Shown in pieces: positions 1-11,154 of a DNA stretch of 64,000 nt. The DNA is from Astropecten irregularis. Lineage: Eukaryota > Echinodermata > Asteroidea > Paxillosida > Astropectinidae. The stretch is taken from positions 12,896,001 to 12,960,000 of the forward strand of contig OZ020248.1 of assembly GCA_963971285.1 (NCBI GenBank), in the 5' to 3' direction. Under the pieces are notes generated by a model. It did no database searches. It had not been told where the DNA came from and saw only the letters and a list, made by a program, of their open reading frames with translations. Position 1 is the first letter of the stretch. Each line of letters starts with the position of its first letter. The position numbers and the translations under genes are program-made.

Positions 1-476
1 GAACACGAACAATCATAAAGCACCAGTTTCCGCCTAATTAATTGGTGCTCTTGACAAGTAATACTATTATCCCTGATCATTGAGCTACATTTTCCTGAAA
101 AAACATCTCAACTCACAGCCCTGGCTGCTGTAAAGCGCACAAGGGCTAATCAAGCACCCAAAGCCATCTCTTCTACCATCCCAGGTACCCATTTACACCT
201 AGGTGAATAGGAGAAAATAAGAAGATTTGAGGCTTTGCATGGTGACAATTGGTATGTGGATAGGTTTGCGGAAACACCATGTAAGAATCGTTCGTACTTT
301 CGCACTTCTATTTCGTTTGCACTTCTCGTAAGATCTCAACAATTTTCGACTAGCCAGCTCTAGTCGTCAACAAGAGAGTAGAAAATGTGTCAAAGTGTCT
401 TGCCCAAGGACGCAAGCACCACTAAAACCCAAACCCATGATCTGTAGATTGACTGCTAGTTACCAGTATGACACAC
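1..476 (-). repeat. tRNA-derived SINE-like repeat, interrupted copy
   Basis: This stretch matches 47100-47390 and part of 55340-55510 by eye: shared blocks include GGCTAATCAAGCACCC and CTTGCCCAAGGA. Read on the minus strand, the best copy (47390 downward) starts with an A-box-like GGCCTAGTGGTCTGG and a B-box-like GGGTTCAAACC, so I read the family as a tRNA-headed SINE. Here the head is cut by the foldback element at 480-3231; its remainder, AGACCACAAGGCCACAGC, resumes at 3233. The left end of the repeat is not defined because the window begins here. Confidence 0.6.
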
Positions 477-586
477 CAGGGGCCAATTTCATAAAACTGT
501 TTTAAGCACAAAAATTTGCTAAGCATGACATTTTTATCGTGGCCCTGAAGGGACATTTTTTTCACGACTTGTCATGATTTTTTTTT

Positions 587-838
587 AGACCAGTCGTGAA
601 TTTTTTGCAACTAGTCGTGAATTTTTTGCGACTAGTCGTGAATTTTTGCGACTTGTCGTGAATTTTTTGCGACTAGTCGTGAATTTTTCGCGACTAGTCG
701 TGAATTTTTTTGCGACTAGTCGTGAATTTTTTTGCGACTAGTCGTGAATTTTTTTGCGACTAGTCGTGAATTTTTTGCAACTAGTCGTGAATTTTTTGCG
801 ACTAGTCGTGAATTTTTGCGACTTGTCGTGAATTTTTT
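587..838 (+). repeat. Minisatellite, ~21-22 bp unit, about 12 copies
   Basis: The unit is close to GACTAGTCGTGAATTTTTTGC, written here only as its core GACTAGTCGTGAA plus a T-run. Each unit holds the palindrome CGACTAGTCG. It is the inverted partner of the array at 2534-3012. Confidence 0.9.
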
Positions 839-1194
839 TTTAGTTTGCTGGGTGGTCGGGGACTGGTTTTCTGAAAATCTCAGGGCCAATCACCAAAGTG
901 TAAATAGTTCCCGTCGGTGGGGCCAACTAGTGTGTAAAGGGGAGCAAAATCATACATGTGGCATGTGGAAAGCAAAAAAGGAGAGACAGGTCCCATTCGT
1001 CTATAAACCACAAAACAAACAAATTGATGGATAAATATAATAGGGAGACATCTTACTTTATTTATTTGTAACACAGAAAATTTGAAGAACCGGAATGCGC
1101 TCCAAAGTTTTTTCAGAAGCTTTTATCCGTGTGGTGTAAACCAAGAGAGGCATCATAATTCTAGTTCTATTTGAAAATGGTTAACGGCGGTGGG

Positions 1195-1690
1195 AGTAAG
1201 GGTGGGATGGGGTGGAAAAAACGAAAGGGACAAAGGGAGGAATGAAGGAAGGGGGAGGAAGGAGAAGACAGGTAAAGGGGGGAGGGAAATGGAGGTAATG
1301 CTAGGGGTATGGTGGGGTATGTAAGGGGGAGGAGGAAAAAAGGTGGATGGAAAAGAAAAGGGGGGAGGGGAGGGAAAAGACAAAGGGAGAGAAAGAGGAG
1401 AATAATGGGTGAATAGGAAAGGTTTATAGGTAGAGGTGAGGTGTAGGTGGAGGGTGGGGGAAGGGAAAGGAGAAGGTGTGTGGAATGAGGGTGAAGGGAC
1501 AAGGAGGGGAAAGGGTAGATGTAGAAGTACGGGTGGGGTGGGTGGGTGGGTTAGGTTATAGGAGAAAAGGAAAGAGGAAAGAGAAAGGGTTGAAACAAGA
1601 AAACAGGGGAAAGAAAGGAAAGACAGGGATAGGAAGGAAGGATGGAGTCCTGAAATATGTGATATCACTTTGTTCAAATATGAAAAAGAT
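1195..1690 (+). repeat. Polypurine (G/A-rich) tract in the foldback loop
   Basis: About 500 bases contain very few C residues and long G/A runs such as GGGGGGAGGG. The tract sits at the centre of the foldback element, between the two inner arms, so it would form the loop of the hairpin. Reading frames across it are compositional artefacts rich in P, S, F and L. Confidence 0.8.
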
Positions 1691-2533
1691 ATAATACTCC
1701 CAAACAACCCCGAAATAGTGGCTTATGAGATATAGGGATGACGTGTTGATAATTTTTAATGGCACCAGGACCAAGGCTGGGAAATTCATCACAATGATTA
1801 AAAATCTGCACCCAACCTTGAAATTCACCTCAGAAATCTTTCCACCCCACCCTACCCTTACTCCCACCGCCGTTAACCATTTTCAAATAGAACTAGAATT
1901 ATGATGCCTCTAAAAGTTTTTTTCTTGAGCTTGGTTTACACCACACGGATAAAAGCTTCTGAAAAACTTTGGAGCCCATTCCGGTTCTTCTAATTTTCTG
2001 TGTTACAAATAAATAAAGTAAGATGTCTCCCTATATACTTATCCATCAATTTGTTTGTTTTGTGGTTTATAGACGAATGGGACCCGTCTCTCCTTTTTTT
2101 GCTTTCCACATGCCACATGTATGATTTTGCTCCCATTTTACACACATCTGAACTTACTCCAGATTGATAATGTATGTTTAGCGTCAGATCATGTTATTGT
2201 AGCCCATTTCCTTCCCGGTTCAACCTACTAGTATCGGTATCACAATTAAAATGGTTGGAGCATAGTAGTTGAAGGCTCATGGAGGTACATGTATTTTATA
2301 CCTCTATGGTTGGAGCACGGAGCATTAACGAATATATTGAAGAATACCGGTATAATATTCCTCGAGTCTCGACCTCGAAAAGGCATGGGAACCCGACTAA
2401 AAACAGTGACCAACGCAAATTACAATGTAGCATGCACAAAGTACATGTAGGCCTACTATGTATGTGAGACGTGTGTGGCCCTACCAGGCCTGGCAGGGCC
2501 GGCCGACCCCCTAGCAAACTGAACAATTATTCA

Positions 2534-3012
2534 TGACTAGTCGCAAAAAAATTCACGACTAGTCGCGAAAAAATTCACGACTAGTCGCAAAAAATTCACG
2601 ACTAGTCGCAAAAGATTCACGACTAGTCGCAAAAGATTCACGACTAGTCGCAAAATATTCACGACTAGTCGCAAAATATTCACGACTAGTCGCAAAAAAT
2701 TCACGACTAGTCGCAAAAGATTTACGACTAGTCGCAAAAGATTCACAACTAGTCGCAAAATATTCACGACTAGTTGCAAAAAATTCACGACTAGTCGCAA
2801 AAAATTCACGACTAGTCGCAAAAGATTCACGACTAGTCGCAAAAGATTCACGACTAGTCGCAAAATATTCACGACTAGTCGCAAAATATTCACGACTAGT
2901 CGCAAAAAATTCACGACTAGTCGCAAAAGATTCACGACTAGTCGCAAAATATTCACGACTAGTTGCAAAAAATTCACGACTAGTCGCAAAAAAATTCACG
3001 ACAAGTCGTGAA
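2534..3012 (-). repeat. Minisatellite, ~21-22 bp unit, about 22 copies
   Basis: The array is in the reverse orientation to 587-838, with core TTCACGACTAGTCGC followed by an A-run. Long open frames across it (LRLVVNF or FATSRE repeats) arise because many units are 21 bp, a multiple of three. They are not genes. Confidence 0.9.
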
Positions 3013-3259
3013 AAAAATGTCCCTTCAGGGCCACGATACATTTTCTGTCTTAATAAATACAGGGTTAACAACCAAATTTTAATGTGTTGTGTATCACTTG
3101 TGATTGTTCTTTGGCTGTTGTTCGCTGACCATGAATATTAAATGGAATTTTCAATGGCGGTTTGTTTTATTGTGCGAGACATTTTTGTGCTAAGCAACTT
3201 TTTGTGCTTAACAGTTTTATGAAATTGGCCCCAGACCACAAGGCCACAGCAAGCCACAG

Positions 3260-3990
3260 GTTTTCAAAGGTCATATATCGCACCACTTCAAAAACCTGTG
3301 AAAATTACATTGGTTTTAGTATTTCCAAGAAGATATCATTTTTGTTTACGACTTGTTTAAAACTTGGTGATAAACATGACTGGCTATCATGTTTAATTTC
3401 TCAGCTGCAAATGCAGCTGGGGGAATTTTTGTTCAAAGTTTTTGCATTTAGTGTTCTGACTTATGAAACATGTCCACATGTCATCAGAAGTTTTTTGTTT
3501 TTCATACAAACTTATCCGAAGGCTTTTAAAACCAATTCTGTATTCTACATTTAAATGTATTAGACCATCGAATCAGGTTTAGGGCTGATGGTCCAATTTT
3601 ACATTTTGGATGGAGTGGGGTGTGAACCTGGATCCACAGAGATGGAAGGCAGGGTGAGAAGCAGTGCACCTGACCCAATTCTACCTGACTATACAATGAC
3701 TAGAACCTGACTGATCCTTGACCATCCACTTAAAATCTCAGTGATCAATTTCAAGATCCAAGTTCTAAGATCAATCGGAAATCATGAAACCACCTTACAA
3801 GTAATCTGGATTAGAGTAGAGTATGAACGTGGGCCCATATTGAGGATAAAATGCAGGGCAAGTAGCAACACACCCTTCCTAAATGACAGGATCCTGACCC
3901 CAAGGTGGAGGGGAGACCATATATAATCAGGTTTAAGACTGATAGTCCATTTTACATTGTTGATAGAGTGGGGTGTGGACCCAGATCCAC
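3260..3990. repeat. Gene-free stretch with a diverged direct repeat
   Basis: No coding support is visible. A block at about 3570-3650 (AATCAGGTTTAGGGCTGATG, then GGAGTGGGGTGTGAACC) recurs, diverged, at about 3926-3992. The ~350 bp spacing suggests an old local duplication or two copies of one dispersed repeat. Confidence 0.5.
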
Positions 3991-3991
3991 A

Positions 3992-4213
3992 ATAGGCCTT
4001 TTCCCACAAGAGCACTCATCTCTGGGGCAACCCCGGGGTGAAAATTTCAACCCTGGTCCCGAGCATGGTTGAACTAACCCCGGAGATAAGGCAATCTCGG
4101 GGGTGGCTCGGGGGTGACGGAGGAGTGAACATTTCAAGTGGGAATCGTGGCTTATTTTCAGCCCCTGTCGCCCCGTCGCAACCTCCGAGATTGGTCAAGT
4201 GGGAAAAGGCCTA
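3992..4213. mobile_element. MITE with ATAGGCCTTTTCCCAC ends
   Basis: The left end reads ATAGGCCTTTTCCCAC and the right end reads GTGGGAAAAGGCCTAT, an exact inverted pair. The interior is GC-rich and partly self-complementary (TCTCGGGGGTGG-type blocks). No coding capacity is seen. The ends are similar to the element at 5518-5930. Confidence 0.75.
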
Positions 4214-4224
4214 TAGTCAATGAT

Positions 4225-4690
4225 TCTTTGTTTGTTTGGCAGTCAGAAGCCATGAAACCAAGCACATACCGCAATATCCCAAGGATCATTTAAAGGTAAT
4301 TTGATACTTTGGTTTCTGTCAAAGAAACAGTCATCTGTGAAATTTCCAGTCCCATAAGGTGCCCACATTTAAGAAAACAGTCAAATACGCCCGCAGTATT
4401 TCTTAAAATCTTGTCACCATGATTATTTGTGATCTTTAAAAGATCAAAATTGGTTTTTTTGGTCATTGGTTATTTGGTTTTACTCTTTTCTGGATAAAAA
4501 CAGCATTTCAGACAGAATAATGTTAAGGGAATGTTCCTACCACCACCATCTTAATACCCTGTAACTGTTACAGGCAAATCTGTGAAGATTTCTGTTTTGG
4601 TATGCTACCAAAGTATGATAGTACCTTTAAGATACGTGCAGCATTAGCAACTCATGTAGCTACAACCTGATTGATATTAGGCCTAATACC
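4225..4690. repeat. Host repeat (TTTGGCAGTCAGAAGCC family) split by a TTAA MITE
   Basis: Shares TTTGGCAGTCAG and ATCCCAAGGATCATT with 12729-12830, 36062-36260 and 53826-54410. It continues after the inserted MITE with GATACGTGCAGCATTAGCAA at 4631. In full copies this block sits next to a tRNA-like SINE head. Confidence 0.65.
4294..4626. mobile_element. MITE, AGGTA...TACCT ends, TTAA target
   Basis: The element begins AGGTAATTTGATACTTTGG and ends CAAAGTATGATAGTACCT, flanked by TTAA at 4290-4293 and 4627-4630. The same family occurs at 8402-8758, 16695-17052, 30889-31249 and 32564-32818. TTAA duplication is typical of piggyBac-type transposition, but the ends here lack the usual CCC start, so the superfamily is not settled. 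Confidence 0.75.
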
Positions 4691-5345
4691 TTTCACAGAT
4701 TATCCACTGCGCATTACATTGAAGGGCGACCTTGCGCTGTATGTTGAAACCGCTCAAAACATGTTCTGCACAAGTCATTAATTCAACATACAGCAGAGGC
4801 TGCCAGGCACCACCTCATAAGAATGCATTGGCCTTGGGGGGACTAAATTACCCTCTATTCAGAAACCACATAATGCCAGAGGGTATGGTTTAAGCTAAAC
4901 TTAAGATTAAACTACAACATTGTATGTGCAAGGACATATGCATTTAGCATGTACCTTGATGCTGCTGATAATGTGTTTAATGTGGTGTACACAGGGAAGT
5001 GGGGGGAGGGGTGGGTATAGCATATATATGTCACATTCTGGGCTGCCAATCACTCTTATTTGTACCCAGAATGTTCTGGAATTTTCATGAAGCTCAAATC
5101 CTTTCTAGGCCATGGCAGGCTGGAAATAATGCAGTAAACATGTTAGGAACTTACAAGAAATTTAATTGCCGCATTTTGGGACAGTTTGTGCTAAAATGTT
5201 GTATATGAAATCGCACAGGCTGGCTTTAAAAAAAAATAAATAGATAACTCAATATTATACATACTCCAAAAAGCCTAAGGGAAGCCATTTTTGATTCTAT
5301 ATTTCATTCTTTATTCAGAACATTGAAGATTTTCTGAATATTATC
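4690..5345. other. No gene recognised; one short perfect hairpin
   Basis: Nothing coding is supported. GCTGTATGTTGAA (4736-4748) pairs perfectly with TTCAACATACAGC (4782-4794) across a 33-base loop. The rest is ordinary AT-rich sequence. Confidence 0.6.
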
Positions 5346-5349
5346 ATCA

Positions 5350-6056
5350 GTGAATCACCATCGGGTCCATTTCGGGAAAATTTTCAACCCCGTGCAAACC
5401 CCCGCCAACCTCAAGAAGTCAAGATTGCCTTCAACCCAGGTTAAAGTCAACCTACTCCGAATCAGGGTTGAGATTATCCACCCTGGGTTGAAACTCAGTC
5501 CCAACATGACACTCATAAGGCCTTTTCACACTGGACAAATCTCTGGGTTGAGGTGGGTTGAGGCAGGGTTGAAGCGGGGTTGAGGCGGGGTTGAAATCGG
5601 CGGTGATTCACACTGGAAAATTTTCAACCCTGCGCCAACCCCACATCAACCCCGAGATTGATTTCAAACCGGGTTGAAGTCAACACTGTTCCGGACCAGG
5701 GTTGAGAATTTTTCGCCCCGTGTTCACTGAAACTTTCGCCCCGGGTTGAAAAAGGCAGTATGAATTGAATTGGGTTGAGTTTGCCCCGGGTTGAAGGTGG
5801 GTTCGCGAGAGGCAAGTGTGAAATGATGCTTGGTTGAAGGCCGGGCTGAAAAATCAAATTTCAACCCAGGGCAGTGTGTGTCCATTGAGTTCGCCCTGGG
5901 TTGAAAGCTTACAGTGTGAAAAGGCCTATAGAAGGTTTGCAAGTGTGAACCGATGCTGGGTTGGACATGGGGTTGAACAATTTAATTTCAACCTGAGGCA
6001 TGAATGGAGTTCACCCCACGTCAACCGGGTTGAAAGCTTGTTGTGTGAAAAGCCCT
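5350..6056. mobile_element. Cluster of GGGTTGA-rich MITEs, apparently nested
   Basis: An element at about 5518-5930 has ends AGGCCTTTTCACACTG and CAGTGTGAAAAGGCCT, with ATA immediately outside both. Its interior repeats GGGTTGA and TCAACCC many times. The flanks 5350-5514 and 5933-6056 have the same GGGTTGA/TCAACCC style and end in TTGTGTGAAAAGCCCTC, so a related element seems to have been split by the inner one. No coding capacity is seen. Confidence 0.65.
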
Positions 6057-6059
6057 CAA

Positions 6060-6500
6060 GAGAGAGAGACATCAAGCAAACAGCAACTGTGTATTAACCC
6101 AGAGGATGAAGCAATCATTTCCAATATAAACCACCGAGTCCTGAGGAACTGTCAAGGACAAATGCCACATCCATTTACCATTGCCAATTGGCTGGATGCC
6201 AAATAACCCCAGCACCTCTCTCTAGGGCCCTAATAGTTCATGACCTTGATAACAACCATCCAAGGTCTATGTCAAGGCTGAACATGAAAACTGTCAGAAA
6301 ATTGGCCATTCCTGGTCACGATCGCAGGAAGAAAACAATAACAAACCCCCAAAAATAAACTGCCCACGTCATCTAGGTCATCTGGGTCAGACCCAGGACC
6401 TCGGACCGGTGCCAGCCTGTCAAGTCCAATAAAGTCCAAAACCTTTGCTTTTATGATTGTTTTTGGGACAGTTTCAAGTTTGGTTGCTAATGGACTCCAT
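6060..6500. other. No feature recognised
   Basis: The sequence is mixed, with no supported coding frame, no inverted repeat and no tandem array that I could see. Confidence 0.5.
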
Positions 6501-6507
6501 GACTATA

Positions 6508-7677
6508 AAGCCTGTTTCACATCGGGCCTTACGTACAGTTGCGTAGCATTGTGTAGCGACTACGCTGCCCTATGCTGCCCTACGCTGTTCCTAAGCTGTT
6601 CCTATGCTGTTCCTACGCTGTTCCTACGCTGTTCCTACACTGGTCTAGGCTGGCTTACGTAACAATACGCCGAGGACGCAGGAGTCCGCTATCGAGATGA
6701 ACACAAAAAGTTACAAACATTTTGCGTACTCTTGCCGTACGTAGAGCATGGGACGCGGGACGTACGCAGTTTTTATGTAAGTCTACGCAACACTACGCTA
6801 CTGTGCGACATGCCTACGCAATAGTACACTACCCTAATGCCTAGGTCACATTTGCTCACATTTGCCGCAGCCGCCGTGGATTGTAAAATATGTACGGCCA
6901 GTAACAATTATAGGGTCGCCGCAGTATTTCCACGGTAACACACTGTAGCAGTCACATTGTTAGGGTTGCCGCACGGCGTATTTTTAATTTATGGGGAGAA
7001 AAAACCTGCGGCTGCCGTACGTCCTTTGAAGTGATGACGCACGGTCGCCTTAGGGTGACCCTGCGGCGGCCGTTGACAAAATGGAAGACGCAAGCTTGCA
7101 GCAAAGCGCCGCAAGCATACAATGAGTATGATAATGAGGGGTTTGCCATGCACATCAAGATTTTTCACGATGGTCATTTCATTGCAAAGTTTCCAAAGTG
7201 TTACGGATAGCATGCGTCGAGCGTACGGGAACCGAAAAACCGTTCTACGGCATGGCTACGGCGGCTCGAATTGCCACGGCGAACGTATAAATGAAAAGAG
7301 TTATAACTCCGCGCTATAACTCTACGGCCACCCCTACGGTCTGTAAAAAATAGGGATGTGCCGTAAGGCAACCCTGAGGCCGCTGCAGATTTTCGGCGGC
7401 CGCCGCACGTTTCTCTCGATTTCGGGTTCATACGGCCGCCGTACGCTAGCCGTATAGCAAATGTGACCGAGGTATAAGCCTGTTATACGCAATCCTATGC
7501 GCCTGTAAGCCAATTATATTACGCTGGAAGGTACGCGGTGCCTCTGCACAGGGTACGCAACCATACGCCATCACATCTACATGTACGTGGGTCAAGGCTG
7601 GCCCACCTTGAGAATGCAGCCTTATTTCGGTGTACACAATACGCACCTCTACATAGGCCCATTGTGAAAGGAGCTTA
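6508..7677. mobile_element. GC-rich nested MITEs with TTTCACA...GGGCC ends
   Basis: The outer ends are AAGCCTGTTTCACATCGGGC on the left and, on the right, the complement of AAGCTCCTTTCACAATGGGC. An inner element at about 6844-7469 begins GGTCACATTTGC and ends GCAAATGTGACC. The outer element has an 11-bp CTACGCTGTTC tandem near 6570-6645. The inner one is rich in CGGCCGCCGTACG-type motifs. The CpG-dense, self-complementary composition contrasts sharply with the flanks. No transposase is seen. Confidence 0.65.
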
Positions 7678-7799
7678 ACCAATGCAGTTTTTCCTGTGGT
7701 GCTATCAGGCACCATCTTAAGTTCAATGCCCTCACATTCTTCCACCCACAACTTCCAGCGGGAAGAGGCGAGATTCAGAAATTTCACGAAGACAACCAG

Positions 7800-8037
7800 G
7801 GACCAATTTCACGGCCCTATACTTTGGCACAAAAAATTTGCTAACCATGAAATTTCTGTCTTAATAAAAACAGGATTAACAAGCAAATTTCCATGTCTTG
7901 CACATCACTTGTGATTGTTCTTTGGCTGTTGTTCATTAACCATAAAAAATCAAATGAAATCGTTCATGGTGGTTTGTTTTTAACCCTGGGCAAGACATTT
8001 TTCTGCTAAGCAATGTTTTTGTCCATGGCATTGACCC
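7800..8037. mobile_element. MITE, GGGCCAATTTCA family, 238 bp
   Basis: It starts GGACCAATTTCACGG after CAG (797-799) and ends before CTG (8038-8040). Its interior matches the outer arm of the foldback at 480-3231 (TTGTGATTGTTCTTTGGCTG, GGTGGTTTGTTTT). Confidence 0.7.
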
Positions 8038-8401
8038 CTGTATGTTTTTATTGGACTCCAAACAAATGATATACAAACCCTTCCTCTCATTGGCCAGTTG
8101 ATGACATCTGGACAGATTCCATCGCCATGGTAAAATCAGGTTTTAAATCGTCAACAACAGTGAAAAAGGAGAACCTTGAAATGAATTAGAAGCAAGTTAC
8201 CCAGGAGTTTCATGTTCATGACCCTGACAATTTTTTGCCCAAACCCCAAGGTTACTGAGGGGATATCTCAAATTACAGCCTGGGAGTTTGTTGTTATTGT
8301 TTGGGTTCAGCATCAGGAAACAGCTGACCAGATGTCAAGGGCAAGCTGCAACGAATCATGATTCACAACAAGTGCTTCCCAACAAAAATACGGGACTTTA
8401 A

Positions 8402-8758
8402 AGGCCATTTCATACTTTCTGTCTTTGTCAAAGAAAATGCAGATTCATGGGCAAAAATATCACAAACTTGATACAGTAACAGTCATCTGTGAAATTCCCA
8501 GTCCCGTACGGTGCCAATTTTATTTTAGAAAACAGTAAAAAACAGCCAAAGATATCTTTAAATCTTTTCAAAGGATTCTTAAATTGTTTTAGGTCATTAT
8601 TGATTTCAATCTTTTCTGGACTGATAAATACAGCAATTCAGGCAGCAAAATGTTACTGATATGTTCCTACCATCACCATACATACCCTGTATCAAAAAGT
8701 TATAGATAAATCTGTCAAGATTTCTGTTTCGGAACGTTTCACAAGTATGATAGTCCCT
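8402..8758. mobile_element. MITE, TTAA family, 357 bp
   Basis: TTAA flanks it at 8398-8401 and 8759-8762. Its ends are AGGCCATTTCATACTTT and AAGTATGATAGTCCCT, and its interior shares AACAGTCATCTGTGAAAT with the other family members. Confidence 0.75.
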
Positions 8759-8762
8759 TTAA

Positions 8763-9784
8763 CTGTAGATAATCTAGCTGACCTAAAAGTGACCTCTTAC
8801 ATCTGAAAGGATGCTGCTTGCTCCAGAGGGAAGGCCCTGGAAATCCTGTCCCAGTGACCAATGGCTATCCTACTACATCCTCCTCAATTTGTCATCAATT
8901 TGCATTTGGCCTAAATCTGCCAAACACCACAGTGGGGAAAACTGGCAAGATTAGTACTTCGTTATTTGAATCCTTCTCATGTTCTCCAACATATAATTGA
9001 AGTGCAGTCAAGTGCTCAAACATAACCAACAGAGGGCTATAGTCATCGTCCATTTCACTAAGAAAGAAATGACTAACGAAAATAAAAACAAGACTACAAT
9101 ATTTTCAAACCAAATGAATTCGAAAAGAATGTGGAATTCTGAATGAGTCACGACTGTCGAGATCTGAAATCGTGATGGATGCTTGGATAATCAACTTTAT
9201 TCCCCAACTGGCTCTAAAAATAGTGTCAATGGCCAGTGTTACCATAGCAATATTAAGTAAACACACTTCAACGACGAGTGTTCCCATGACAACATAACAT
9301 AAAGTTCCATATCCTATGGCTATTTATAGCAAATTCTATGAGGACATAAAGTGTTCCCATGACAACATGATGTGTTCCCGTGGCAACAGGAAGTCTTCCA
9401 TGGCAACAGGAAGTTTTTCCCTTTATAAGCATCTGATGAAGTAGTTACTATGACAGTTCTATGTACATGTAGCTATAAGACTTTCCCATAGGGTCGTGCA
9501 CAAACGTTACTTACCTATTTCTATTATCCTCCAAACCAATGAACTTGAAATAGACATACACATATATTCATATTGAGAGCATTCTCTGTCTTCTATTAAA
9601 ATATGGAAAGTAGAATATGTCTTGAAAAGGTAGCTGGTACCTTAGGGAGACATCGAAAAGTCTCCCTAAGTCCCGATGTCTCCCTAATGTCCTTTTTTAG
9701 ATGCTACCGTGTCTCCCCAATACCCCATTTGTAATCATTATCCTATTTAGTCTTTAAGTTTTAAGTGTTACCTTAATTTCCTTT
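8763..9784. other. No gene; short hairpin and TGGCAACAGGAAGT repeats
   Basis: No coding support is seen. TTCCCATGACAACA and TGGCAACAGGAAGT motifs recur at about 9280-9420. CTTAGGGAGAC (9641-9651) pairs perfectly with GTCTCCCTAAG (9660-9670) around an 8-base loop, and GTCTCCCTAA follows again near 9679. Confidence 0.6.
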
Positions 9785-9785
9785 A

Positions 9786-10085
9786 CAGACAGTGTTCCTA
9801 AAGGTGATGTTTTTTTTTTTTTGTTTTTTTTTCAACTGATTACAGATCCTGGCTAAGGCACTGACAAAGCATCCCGGCCACTCCTGGCACCAACAAGAGT
9901 CTTAAGAAGCATATTGAGTAATCAGATGATGCAGACAGTGTTACTTGAATGTGATGTTGTTATTGTTTTGGTTGTTACTGTTTTTTGTTTTCAACTGATC
10001 GCAGACCCTGGCTAAGGCACGCTTACAAAGCATCCCACTCCTGGCACCAACAAGAGTCTTAAGAAGCAAATTGAGTAATCAGATG
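9786..10085 (+). repeat. Tandem duplication, ~145 bp unit, two copies
   Basis: AGACAGTGTT, a T-rich run, CAACTGAT and CCTGGCTAAGGCAC then CACCAACAAGAGTCTTAAGAAG appear once from about 9788 and again from about 9933. Both copies end AATTGAGTAATCAGATG or ATTGAGTAATCAGATG. Small indels and substitutions separate them. Confidence 0.85.
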
Positions 10086-10089
10086 CATC

Positions 10090-11150
10090 AAGGTTGCTTG
10101 TTATTTCTCTGGACATCCAGGGGGGTGGGGACAGTAACATGGAGGGCGGATATCCTGTCTGTCACAACAACACACCCTGCCACTTCCTGGTGCCTAACGA
10201 CGGATCAGCTGCTGCAGATGTCACTCTGACAAGTCGTCATCATCCAGGGGATGACTTTGGCTTGCCGTGGCGACTTCCACGCCGCCCAAGCTTGTTACCG
10301 CTTCGGCAAGATTGAAACTCATGTCAACCGTCACTAGGGAGTAACCTCCACACCCGTTATCCCCCCTTCTCAGCTGCTAAACTCCCCTGCCCGATAATAG
10401 CACGGGAAATTAACACAGCTCCACAAATAAGTCTGCGGCTCAAACTATACTAAAAATGTCCGAGGATCTTCAAAGTTTAAACCGACTTTGTGTCCACCCT
10501 CAGGGCCACTCCGTTTTGTTTTGTTTTAATAGCGGAACCCCAGGTCATGACGGATTCACAACTTCTGAGGAAATTCGAAGAGTCAGAAAAAGGGGGTAGG
10601 GATTAGGGCAGATGCCAGGGTATAGGGAAGAGATGGGGATCGGTGAAGGCGTGGATTTCCTTCGGCCTTAATGTGTCAACTCTGATTCTCTCCATTTCCA
10701 AAGCAGATGCCTGGTGTTTGGCCTCTGATGAATACTTCCATGTTTTGAAACTTCAGAGAGAGTGAGAGAGAGAGAGAGAGTCGAGTGCCAGCAGAAAGTT
10801 TGTTGACCCACCCATGGGTTGAACACTTTCCAAGCTGTGACTACCAACAATAACTTGGCACAATTGAAGCGGTGGAGTTGTGAAGCAGAAAAATTACAAC
10901 GCAGCATTTCATTTTCCATTTTGAATAATCATTAAGTGAAGCAAAGTTTGGGGTCCTTTTGCCTTTGTTAAGCACTCACTACTGCCAAAATCCAAATATA
11001 CAGGTACGTGTACAGTGGAACGCCACTATAATGAACTGTATACCGAACATCTGGCAAGCTGGCTATACCAAACATCATCCTTTGGCTCCAAATATTTGTG
11101 TACTATACATACCATGATTCTGTAAATCACTTCAACGAACAACCACTAAA
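10090..11150. other. No gene; GA microsatellite
   Basis: A (GA)n run lies at about 10756-10780. I found no supported exon or inverted repeat in the rest. Confidence 0.55.
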
Positions 11151-11154
11151 GCCC

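Larger units (their letters stand above)
480..3231. mobile_element. 2.75 kb foldback DNA transposon, non-autonomous
   Basis: Terminal inverted repeats begin GGGCCAATTTCATAAAAC and end with the complement, TTTTATGAAATTGGCCC. CAG flanks both ends (477-479 and 3232-3234). The uninterrupted SINE copy near 47371 has a single CAG at that spot, so this is a 3-bp target duplication. Inner arms at about 890-1220 and 1838-2150 are also inverted copies of each other. Each half carries a minisatellite (587-838 and 2534-3012). The right arm has extra DNA at about 2150-2510 absent from the left. No transposase is encoded. The ends match many short MITEs in this window (for example 7800-8037, 27539-27756, 44898-45131). 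CAG/CTG target choice suggests a PIF/Harbinger-type transposase, which is an inference. Confidence 0.8.

Noticed and set aside
1153-1707. 184-codon minus-strand frame rich in P, S, F and L
   Set aside because: It reads the complement of a polypurine tract; the composition explains the lack of stops.
2537-3071. 150-170 codon frames rich in LRLVVNF and FATSRE
   Set aside because: They are translations of the 21-22 bp array in the foldback element, with no start context, domain or homologue.
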